Origin: Rhodeus uyekii
Lineage: Eukaryota > Chordata > Actinopteri > Cypriniformes > Acheilognathidae
DNA: 64,000 bases
Reading direction: 5' to 3'
Assembly: GCA_037043235.1 (NCBI GenBank)
Contig: JAWRVZ010000088.1
Span: forward strand, 868,001 to 932,000
Position numbers and translations under genes: made by a program. Positions 24,032 through 34,509 of the stretch are shown piece by piece (positions within the stretch are counted from its first letter, which is position 1; each line of letters starts with the position of its first letter). The notes under the pieces were generated by a model, which was not told the DNA's origin, did not search any database, and saw only the letters and a list, made by a program, of their open reading frames with translations.

Positions 24032-27000
24032 CTCTAGAGCATAGAGGGGAACAGCACTCAACGCTTGCGGCACAGCAAGGGGGTTCAGAGGAACCACTTT
24101 CTTACAAGCGGAGCTCACCGGAGCAGAGGCCATAGTAGTTGGCCTGACAACACTCCACAGCCAAGTCCAGTTCAGGAGTCAAGGGTGACTCCACTGCGCT
24201 CGCGCTGACCCAAGTTGTTTGGGTTCAAGCAAGAACTGAGATGCACAGTACTGCTTCGCTCAGAGAAGTAGGGTCAACCTCCCGAAGGGTACACTCTCAA
24301 GCTGAGATGGCCAGAAACTCCTGTACTTCAAGAGCGCAGCGGGGGCTCACAGGGCGGAGGCCCGCTCTCCTCGGAGAGGCCTGACGAAACCCCTACGCAT
24401 CAGCCAACCAGAGGAGGCAAGAATACTTTACCTCGCCTACAACTCGCTAAAGGTCGCTGAGCGGAGATTCGTGAAGCGGAGGCCTCAGCATTGAATACTC
24501 TCATAACGAGAGGAAGCCAACAACACCATGGAGAGGAGGATAGTCGTAGAGAGCTCAGAAAGCAAAGAAATGACCTCTCAGACCCCAGGCAGTGAGAAGG
24601 AGGCTTAAGAGAAGCCGACGACTTGCAGGAAGCGCCTGAGGGAGCATATGGGAGCGGGAACTCACCTGCAAGAGGACAACTCTCAGAGAGAGAGGAGAAA
24701 GCCACTCTACACCTACCCCTTTACTACAACTAGGCTCCTCAGGAGCTCAAATGTCAACACAACTTGAACACTCAGGAGCGACTAGAGGGGGTTTCTCTTA
24801 GAGAGCCACCGCCCCTAAATCAACTGAGTGGAGCTCCGGCGAGCAGGGAAGGTACACCAGATTCTCAGGGCCCTCACACACTGCTCTATTGCTAGGGTCT
24901 AGTAAGCCGAGCACAGGAAACAGCAAGCAACAGTGCAGACCCTCCAAACCTGGATGGCTGGCCATGTTCACTCGTGAAACGGGAAGGTGCACCGAACAAT
25001 TACAGAGAAAGGACAATGGCCCTCCCAAGGGCTGTATCAGCATGCTGTTATCACACTGTACTCCAGGCCACTAGCGAGAGGACTCGGAGGGAGTCATACC
25101 CCAGCCACAGCTTGGGGGAGCAAAGGATACAGTGAATTACCAAACACACGGGAAGACTTTGCTCATCTCACAAATACCTAGCAGGTTGAGCTAAGGAGCG
25201 AGGGTGTTAGTCAACATGCTCCTTCTTACGCCACAGGCGGGGGCGAGGGAGCTCGACTTGAGCTGCCGACTCTAGCACACACCCATGTAGCCCGGGCAGA
25301 GCTTGAGGAACGGAGGCCTTGCCGAAAGCAGGCAAACTCTACTATTAAGAGGAGGCCTTCCAACGCTCCCTGCGCTGCAAAGCTCTGGGGTGAAGGCTGA
25401 GCGCAATGCACTCACCACACTCGGAACCCACAAGCAGGCCAAGGGGGCTCACACTTGGGAAATCCAGCCGAGCGGAGCTAACGGCCGTCTACAAAAGCAA
25501 GCACTATAACTCCTGAACACCACAAGCGGAGGCCTACGACTCTGCTTTAAGAGGAGGCCTGATGAAGCAAGCATATGTAGCCTCAGCCACAGCTGCCTCT
25601 AAGAAACCCCACGGGTGCCAGATGCACAACGGAACAGGGCCCCCAAAAAGGGGATAACTCTAAACGAGTGGAGGACTACTAGTGCCTATCTAACTGCAGC
25701 ATGGCCAGCTCAGGGAGCAAGGCTCAATGCTCTCAGTACGAGGGGAAGCAGAGCGCTATACTCCAGAGAGTATACTCACTCTACCGGGCGAAAGCCAGAC
25801 CGCTCGCTGTCGTCGGGCGACCTCAGGCGGGCGGAGCTCACTCAGCGCCCAAGCCCGGCATAACCCCTCAAACAGGTTGAACTCAGGAGTGAAGGCCTCG
25901 GCCAAAGAAACTATTTTTTACACCACAGGCTTAAGCGAGGGGGCCAAAACGGTGCAACTGACTCAAGCTCTCTCTCTCCAGTAGCCTGGGCGGAGCTCGG
26001 GGGAACGGCCTATGACTCTCCTTGGAGAGGAGCCTTGACGACACTCTGAGAAGAATACAGATAGCCTCAACCACATCTGCTGCTATGGCAACCAGGCCAA
26101 ACAGTGGCGCTGGGTGCGTGAGGGAGAACCAAGGTAACAGAAGGTGTCCCTCAATACATCTGCCAAACCACATGACTACAACCTCTACGAGAGAAAGGCC
26201 TCCAAAAAAGGGAATAGCCCTAACGAGCGGAGGCTACTCGGTGCTCGTCAAAATGCAGCAGAGCGGCGGCCTAACAACTCTAATGCAAGAGGAGGCCGAG
26301 TGCTATGCTCTGAACATATGAAAGGGCTTCTGGCTTGGAAGGACCCAGAGCCTGCCATGAGGAGGCTGCAGGTGCACCGCAGTGTAGGGCTTACCCCAGA
26401 AACTATCTTCTACCAGGCAAAGGCTGAACACCGCTCGCCGTCGCCAAGCGACCTCAGGTGGGCAGAGCTCACTCAACCAGACCCGGCATACCACTCTCGT
26501 GACAGGAGAACGCCTGAATAAGCAAACTGGTGGTTCTTCTAATTCCGTTCGAAGAAACAACCCCGCTCCATGAGAGGAGATCGCTCTTAGCAACCGCCTC
26601 TAGGGCAGAGGCCTCAGCCCTGCAATGCCCCCATACTTTAGTGGTTGCTGCTTTCTCCCCCACACTGCATGCTTTCTCCAGCTTATTATGCAGCTCCAGC
26701 TTATGGCTTTGCAAAGCTGCCTCCAGTGGAATAGACGCTGGTTAGCTGTCTCTTGCTGGGTGCGGCCTTTAGGCCGACTTTAGAATGACTCGCGGGAGCG
26801 CTTATTCAGACGGCAGGGCCGATTGAATCCCTCGCGCTTCCACAGCCGCTTCCCTCGCGGGAAGGAAGCGCGAGTCATAACTGCCGGCAGCTCGTCATAC
26901 GTGGCACAGGTAGACTGAGTGAGCCACACAAACAGCCCCCTGCACGGCTAGTTTTGCGGGGAACGCGCACTCAGCCACAATGAGAATAGAGAGAGAAAGA

Positions 27001-27319
27001 GAATGTGTTCTCCCGCAAAAGCTTGCTCGCGTCAGCGACCAACAGCCAAGATAAAAAACACTCTCATTAGTTCGCTGGCAAGCACCATCTGCTCGCAATT
27101 CACCCGTAAAACGGGACAACGCGTGTGCAGCCTCTGAGAGAGATGCGCTCGCTACGCACACAAACAACCTCGAAGGTTGGTGCCTAAGCGCTTCAATACC
27201 ATCTTAACACACATCTCGCATGTATCATCAGGTGCCCGAAACGCTGACACGGATTAATACAACGAACATGGTTTTCCTTGCTGACCAACGTGGTTCGTAT
27301 TCAAACAACGAAACTAGGT

Positions 27320-28310
27320 TCCCTAAGACGCCAAAGGTGGCGGCCCTCCAAGGAGGGACCTAGCGCACCTTAACTGGGTGTCATCAGCCAAAGCCATAGA
27401 GCAGCCACTATAGAAGCGTAGGGAGGTGGCTCTCGATGGAGGGACCACGCATACACTGATCGGCACATAGCCGCTCCAACTACTAGTGATTGATAGCGAA
27501 GAACCGGAAGGTATCAAGGCGTAGATGAGATCCAAGCCGATGACCACAATGGATAGCCCACAATGGATCAGGGCTATGAGCCAGGGCTATGAGCCACGGC
27601 TGATGAACAGCTTTCTTAAGAAAGAACCGTGTCAAGGTGCACTGAGCAATCCGTGCTAACCGAACGAAACCAAGAAATTCACTACGCTTAGGGCGGTCCC
27701 TCTTCCAGGGAAGAGGCCCTCCTAGGAGGGACCGAACGCACCCTGATAGAGTATCCGGCTGCTGTTGCCAAAGAGCCTCTGGCTAAAAACCGTGGCTGAT
27801 GAACAGCTTTTCAAGGAAGAGCGGTTTCGAGGCGCACGGAGCAATCCGTGCTAACCAACGAGACCCACAAACACGCTACGCATAGGGAGGTGGCCCCCAG
27901 GGGAGACCAAACGCACCTCATTCTGAACGTAGAGCCTTTCACAGAAAGATAAAACCAGCAACAGGGGAATATCGAAGCACACGGGACCCCCCGTGCAGAC
28001 AACGACACCAACAAGCCCTGGAGACGCCTAGGGAAGTGGTCCCCCCGGGAGGATCCAACGCACCCAAAAAAATATGCGTCACAATATACTGTCTGTTCTG
28101 AGAACCACTTTCAGGGAGGAGGCCCTCCTCAGAGGGGCCGAACCCAAACAAGATTGAAATTGAAATTCCAAGCCACAACTGATAAAGCACCAAAGCACAC
28201 GGAATGATCCGTGCTGGCAATGATACCAAATCTCTAAAGACGCCTAGGGAGGTGGCCCCCCAGCGGAGGGCCCCACGCACCCTAATGTGTGCGTCACAAA
28301 GACACTGTCT
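27320..28310. repeat. degenerate ~190-250-bp tandem repeats
   Basis: About six units share the core CCTAGGGAGGTGGCCCCCC, an AGGAGGGACC-like word and ACGCACC. Cores lie near 27,326, 27,415, 27,685, 27,880, 28,025 and 28,243. Between cores, a second shared segment (GCTGATGAACAGCTTT and CAATCCGTGCTAACC) recurs near 27,600, 27,800 and, weakly, 28,170. The units have diverged strongly, so the array is old. No coding function is seen. Confidence 0.72.
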
Positions 28311-28599
28311 GTTCCTCTGTCTGTTTCTCTTTCTGCAGGGAAAAACCTGGAGTAAAAGATCTACTTTTTTTTCGCTTTTTTTCAGCTAGGGGCTTTGCCC
28401 GAAACTAGATTTTCATGGTATAGTTTGAATACCAGGGCCCAGCAGGACATGCAGGGGCAGGGCAACTGCCCTAAAGCCCCCCAAAGGGGCACCCAGTGCA
28501 GCCTGGTTCCCTCAGGATACCATGGGAGCATATGGGTTTATTTATTTTTTCAATCAAAACGAAAAATACAAAATCCAGCCCATCAAAGCTGGAAAAGTG

Positions 28600-29320
28600 C
28601 ATCCCAACGGCATTTATTCTTTCGCAAAATGGTAGCTCCTCGGAACTGGAACATTGAAATTCGCATCATAATCCGAATCAGCCTCCTTGAAGACTGACAG
28701 ACAAAATCGGAGCGTTGCGACAGCAGCCGCTCACAATACTTTTTCTCCAAAAGAAAGCCTGGCACTGAGGAGGCAATCTGGACGTCAAAATCCGTTAATC
28801 CAGAATGCCTCTAGGATGTGGGTCTCTGCGCTCAGTCGGCCCCTCAAAACCCAGTCTGGCAGCAGCACGGAACACCACTTCCTTCACTCTTCAAAGGCTA
28901 GCGATGTAGAGACAATGAGTCGCCAGTCTCAACACTAACGACATCCAGCTCCTCAGAGCTGGAATGCCTCAGTGAAACGTCATCCCCCGAGTTATGTGAG
29001 CCCACCTTCGGGCGGGCCGCCGTGCCGCGGAGGAGGGAGAATATACCCGAGAGAGGCGGAGACGCTTCTTCTTTAGCATGTTTGAATCCAACCCCTCTGC
29101 TAGGTCCATTTGCGATCCCCATGACAAGGATTGCCGCAGCGCCTCAGCGGCAGCAGGTCCAGAGCCGCAGGGACCACGAGCCCGAGCAGCTTTCTCAAAA
29201 ACTGCCAGGCGGGAACGACGTGTTTGCGGCGGGAGCCACTCACAGTCTGCACAGGCAGCGCACTCGAGCGCTGCCCATTCATGTTCCTCCCCCAAATATA
29301 CTACACACAGAGAGTGTAGT
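28600..29320 (-). pseudogene. DIRS gag, N-terminal part (degenerate)
   Basis: Read on the minus strand, it has a Cys/His-rich start (YLGEEHEWAALECAACADCE), then TRRSRLAVFEKAARARGPCG and a serine/acid-rich stretch (GSHNSGDDVSLRHSSSEELD, VVSVETGDS). This order is typical of the first ORF of fish DIRS elements. Its continuation appears at 22,180-21,223 beyond the repeat block. Stops after 28,898 break it. Confidence 0.6.
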
Positions 29321-29349
29321 CCCCCAAACATACTACACACAGTACTATG

Positions 29350-30354
29350 TCTGTACACATTTCCCCCCGATTGCTCTGCTTCTGGGAGTTCTGGAGAGAC
29401 TTTGCAGGACAAGGTCCATCTTACACTTATAGCTCCGCATTGGGCAGGCAGTGTGGTTCTCGGATCTAATGTCTCTCCTAGACTGAGTCCCATGGGAGAT
29501 TCCAGTCAGGGAGGACTTTCTGTCCCAGGCAGCGGGCTTGATACTTCACCCCTGCCCAGAACTGTGGAAACTTTGGGCTTGGCCTCAGGGGGCCTAGCTA
29601 ATAAATTCTGGTCTCAAAACCGAGGTTGTTGAAACCATCCTCCAATCCAGAGCTCCCTCTACGAGGAAGCTATACGCCCTGAAGTAGAGACTGTAGTCCT
29701 CCAGGGTCTGTCCCAGGCATTCTTTGAACCTCTTGAAATTTATTTTTTTTAAAGACTCTTTTCCTTTTAGCGATCACATTGCTGAAAAGAACTGAGGCCC
29801 TACAAGCAACTTCTGTAGCTCCCTCCTGCCTTGAGTTTGCAGGTGGGAGGGCTAAGGTTTACCTCCATCCCAGACCAAGCTATGTACCTAAGGTACTCAC
29901 TAATGTGGCTTGGTCCATTGTACTGCTGGCCTTCTGCCCTCCCCCCTTCGGTGACCAGGACCAGGAGTTTAAAAATAAGGTCTCTCCGTTGCGAGCCCTA
30001 GCGCTTTTGATGCAACGCGAGTTCCCTTGAAAGGGAACGTCTTAGGTTATGTATGTAGCCATAGTTCCCTAAAGAGGGAACGAGACGCTGCGTCTTTAGC
30101 CTCAGCTCCTCGCGCCTTCCGGGCTTGCTTCAGACACTCCTCTACGCTGCCATCACTGGTTTCCGGCGCATATTTATCACCCTGGTTCATGACGTCACCA
30201 ACCTGCAACTGTCACTCACATTCGGTCATTGGATCATTTGATTATTTACATAGTGCTTAACGAGACTATCGTCAAGGTATTCCCCTAGTGCTTTTGATGC
30301 AGCATTTCGTTCCCTCTTCAGGGAACTATGGTTGCATGCATAACCTGTGACGTT
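29350..30354 (+). mobile_element. DIRS copy C fragment (YR) with terminal module
   Basis: It aligns by eye to copy A from CCCCGATTGCTCTGCT onward, including the ALKW-type YR N-terminus and VAPSCLEFAGG with LHPRPSYVPKV at about 29,815-29,900. A large part of the YR (HxxR and Tyr boxes) is deleted after FGDQDQEFKNKV. The terminal palindromic module then runs 30,019-30,354. The fragment is head-to-head with the minus-strand gag at 29,320, indicating rearrangement. Confidence 0.75.
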
Positions 30355-33300
30355 TTTCATATCTATGACTGTCCACCAGGCTCTTATATTATCAGACTGC
30401 CCTCTGCAGTTGTATTTGAGCTGAGTCCATTACATTCTTCTTAAATCAATGTCCCACAGCTTGTAAGTCATATCATCCCCCTGACCAGGGAAATATGGGA
30501 GCTGCTAACCAAATATCCTCTGAAATGGAGTTAATTCTGTACTCAACCCAGGGAAGGAAAAAAGTCCAGCTATGCTGATGTTCATAGCAGTCAGCCTGCA
30601 TAAAGTGTCTAATATTCTGGATCTTCTGCTTAGTCTGGATGATAACCAGAAGATTGGGAACTGGTGCCAGATATTGTATATTGGAAGACAAGCAAAAAAA
30701 GAGGCAAAAGACAAAAGTGTCTCTGCAGGTTTCCAGGGCTGTAGGGAGGCCCCTTAAGAGCTACGAATAGCAGGCTTTAGAAAAGCACAGCAACCTGGAT
30801 ACAGGTGAAGCTGTTTGATGCTGGTAGGTCTGTGATGACATCAATTTTTGAGTGTGACCAGGGCTGTTAGGGAACAATCAGTACTTAGCTTACCAGCTGG
30901 GAGATGGCATGGAGACATGGACATGGTCAATTCTTGACATCATTAGAAAAAAGTGAGAGGGGAGTTGACACAATCTTGCAGACTGCGTTGAAGGACTGGT
31001 AGATATTGTAGACACATTCTTAAAGGCATTCTGGTGGATCCAAGGAAGGGCTGATATTCTTCTTGGATGTCAAATTGTCTTATCATGCTGGGGATTTCAT
31101 GGAGGTGGCATTAAGTTGTAGTTGTAGTTGTAGTTGTAGTTGTAGTTGAGAGCCAATGGATTGCCAAAACTAATTTTGATCAACAATTTCACAGGGACTT
31201 TATTAGTCCCATTTGTAATTAGCTTCTGCTAATGGCTGAACAAATAATCTTTCCTTATTGGCACCCATTATTATACCCATCTTATAAATAAAATAATAAT
31301 AAAAAATAATATTGTTATAAAAATGAAGACCGAAAAGCAATTAATGGACCTGTCTGCTGACTTTGAGATAAATGGGATGTTAAATGATATTCTCCTGGTA
31401 AACATCAGTATTCAAGATAGGGAAAGAGTTTGATTGGCTGGCTGTACTATTAAACTAGATTCAATATTTTTACTGTTTAGTTAACTTTAACTTAATTGTA
31501 AATTTACTGTCAACTTGTTGCTTTCACCATGATAATAGACCTGAAAGAAAAAAAAATATTGTAGAAAATGACAAGTTTTGCTTTTGTCTGCATTAGCGAA
31601 TTAAGGGGAAGTCACAGAACACTTTATGTTCCATTGATATCTATTCATATGCATACGTGAGACAGGAAACACAAGCTCATATAAATTTCAATGTGTTTCA
31701 AAATTAGATTTTGGTGACTTGCTTTGAGTTATCAGTTATTGATACATAAGACCAAGTCAAATAACTTGTCCCTATTTATTCGAAGAAACTCTACAGAGCA
31801 TTAAAATTCACCAGAAACAATTCCTTTGCCCTACAACAATTCAGCTATCGTTTCATCAGAATTTGCCATCTGTCTCATACTTATGTATGTGCACACAGGA
31901 GCACATTGGCAAGTGGAACGCATCCTCTTGCGGGCTCAAAAAGTGTCTTCCTTGCTTCTTGATTTCAGGTTTAAAATGAGCTACACGTCACAGGAGAGCA
32001 AATGATGCATTTGTCCACACTTGCTGCCCATGAGGCATGTGCAAATTCTTAAGAAAAGTGGTTCTCAAAATGGAAATACTGCCCTTAAACTGCAGGGAAT
32101 ATGGATTAGTTCAGTCAACTGTGGTGAATCTCAGGCAAAGACAGGCAAGACAAATATATTTATGAGCCTTTGAGGCAGGAGGGGCAGTGCTTTATATGGA
32201 CTGGTCTTTGAGTGCTTACTCATCTTGAAACTTCAGTCCCAGGGAAAATCGCAACATACAGTTTAATTTGTTTAGTTTCACAACCATCAATTTTATCCTC
32301 AAAGATTGTCCAGACTTCACTAAAGCGCCAGCAGACTATTTCACTCTGGCTGTATAATGTAGGCTCATGTGCCAAAGTTAAAAGGATCTAGATGCAGCTT
32401 CATTTGTGAAGGTAGGACAGAGGACATGAACATGAAGTCAGCCATGAATTATGGCTTAAAAAACCACAATGCCATAAAGGACAAAACATTAAAATTGTTT
32501 GCTTATTTTACTCTTATTTTATGCTAAACATGTAACAAACATATTACGTAATGGATTTTCCTTGTTTAATATTTGAAGCTCAGGTTTGGGATAAAGGAAA
32601 AACCACTAAGGACTGGTTTCACAGATAGGGCTTAAATTCATAAAACAACTGATTCTTGTCTGACTGTATGCCAGACAAGAACTTAAATGAATTCACTTGT
32701 TTCGTAGTTGCAAACATTATGAAGCTGGAATTTTAATTTAGAGGGGAAAATTTGAACTTGGTGTTTAGACATTTGACTCAATAACCCGGGTATCCATATA
32801 TACAGTACAATACCAATAATGTTTTCCTGAAAATATAATGTTTTCACACAAAATAGATTGAGAAATATTACAATTTAAAAATAATAATGTTTCAATACTG
32901 ATTTTGACTTTATACATTTTTTACATACATTTTTTAAACAATTATTCCTGCAATGGCAACACTTAATTTTCTTAAACTATTGCTGCAGCATTCAGTGTCA
33001 CTTGATCCTTCAGAAAACAATCTGAAATACTGATTTTCAAGCTCAAGTAATGGTGTATTTTATTATCGACGTTGTAAAAAGTTGTGCTGCTTAATATTTT
33101 TGTGAAAATTATTTTTCTTCAGTATTTTATGATGAGCAGAAAGAAACTAAAAGCAATAGAGATTTTGTACAACATTATGAATTATGTCCATTATGTCCAC
33201 CTTTTTTTGTGAGTATCCCGTAGGTTGTGTCATGTTTTGCAGTGTACAATAAGAAAGAACAAATTCTGGAACTGCAGGTTTTAATCCTTTTTAACATTGT

Positions 33301-34350
33301 GTTGGCTTGTATAATTTTAGCCATAAGGGGGCAGTTGAAATAAACTGTGTGAAAACTCATTCAGTGCTTACAGTAAACACCATCCCATTACAGAGCGGAA
33401 GTGTGGGGTGCAGAAGGTCCCGTCTTATTGTTTGAAGGCAGAAGGAAAAGCCGCGCCCTCCGTTTTGCTGTCACGGGTCAGACTGGGATAAAAGTCACAA
33501 TCAGACCTAGAACACTGGGAAGGATCTGTTTCCAAAGCACTGCTTTTTTTTCTTTATTTAGGTAACTTCATACCACAGAAACATCATCTACAGTTGGTAA
33601 AAACAATAACTGCAATGCAACTGCTTTAAAGGGATGCAAATAGTGAGATAAAATCTCAAAACCCATTTGTTTGCAGATGCTGCATGGTTTGATATTTTGT
33701 TACCTACTGCAATGATATTCCTACTTTTTAAGGGTCAAAATACTTTTTGAGACTGCTGCCATAGTGTCCAAGAAAAAAAGGGACAGTATTCAGCAATCCT
33801 GAAATAAAGGTCAATTTTTGTCTTCAGCTTTTTCTATCCTTTCTGGCTAGTGAAGTCATCTAGTGGGTGTTGTGGTTCATCCAGTCCTCGGTGGTTTTGT
33901 TTCTTATCTTCAAACACACATTTCTTGCAGACGTCTACAACAAAGAGGTCTGTGGTTAAAAATATACCACCACACTCTGATACCTAGACTCTGTTGATAT
34001 ATATTTCTTGTCTGCATGAACTGGGAGATATTTTTTAACCAAATAGTATAAGCAATACCACTTCAAGGACATCAAATGTGTGACACTGACCATGTGAACC
34101 TCTTTGTGCTTGCTTTCACTGAAGCACACATTGAAACATTCTCAAAATATACTGGATGACATGAATCTTCAGGTTTTACACAAACTTTACAAAAGTTTAT
34201 GCCAAAGCATTTCCTCTAGTGGTTCAAATCATTTAGACTTCAGAAATACTTGGCTCATCAGTAAATTATTATTGTATAAGTATTATTGTGCACAGAAGCC
34301 TTGTGTGCGTGAGGATGAGCTGTCGTGTCCCTCTGTGTTTTTGTATGTTT
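30355..34350. other. non-coding DNA upstream of adgrl4
   Basis: No gene or bounded transposon could be supported. A short hexamer repeat lies at 31,115-31,148. The rest is AT-rich sequence that may include old repeats and regulatory DNA of the downstream receptor gene. Confidence 0.5.
31115..31148. repeat. (GTTGTA)n hexamer microsatellite
   Basis: Five to six tandem GTTGTA units. Confidence 0.95.
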
Positions 34351-34355
34351 GAGCT

Positions 34356-34463
34356 GGGCAGGAAGGGTCAGGATTAGAGAAACAGGAAGCTGACATAAGG
34401 AAGCATTGTGCGTCACACAGATATTCACTTACTGCTTAAAGACATTGCAGCCTCACCTCAGAA
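34356..34463 (+). promoter_or_regulatory. candidate proximal promoter/5' UTR with ETS-like sites
   Basis: Three GGAAG cores (34361, 34385, 34399) and a GGATTAG word lie within 45 bp, ending about 60 bp before the first ATG. ETS factors bind GGAA/T cores and are central in endothelial genes; ADGRL4 is an endothelial receptor. No TATA box is seen. The transcription start is unknown, so part of this may be 5' UTR. Confidence 0.35.
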
Positions 34464-34509
34464 ATGGAGTTTTTCCACAGTTCTCCAATGAAACTCTTAC
34501 TTTTCACTG
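34464..34509 (+). CDS. adgrl4: adgrl4 exon 1: start and signal peptide
   Basis: Encodes MEFFHSSPMKLLLFT and ends at GTAAGT, phase 1. A second in-frame ATG (residue 9, at 34488) gives a more typical signal peptide, MKLLLFTAWFSSVLD, when joined to exon 2. Either could be used. Confidence 0.75.

Larger units (their letters stand above)
22617..28500. repeat. ORF-less degenerate repeat block inside DIRS gag
   Basis: The block has no protein I recognise on either strand. It is made of short purine-rich words that recur irregularly (for example GGAGGCCT with GAGGAGGC, and GCGGAGCTCAC near 24,110, 25,830 and 26,470) and, from 27.3 kb, longer tandem units. A hAT element sits inside. The two halves of a minus-strand DIRS gag flank it, so the block is probably an insertion, perhaps a non-autonomous DIRS derivative given the terminal module at its left end. 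The right boundary is not defined. Confidence 0.45.

Noticed and set aside
22640..28500. CRISPR-like or satellite array
   Set aside because: Repeats are irregular, strongly diverged and without constant-length spacers, and the genome is vertebrate.
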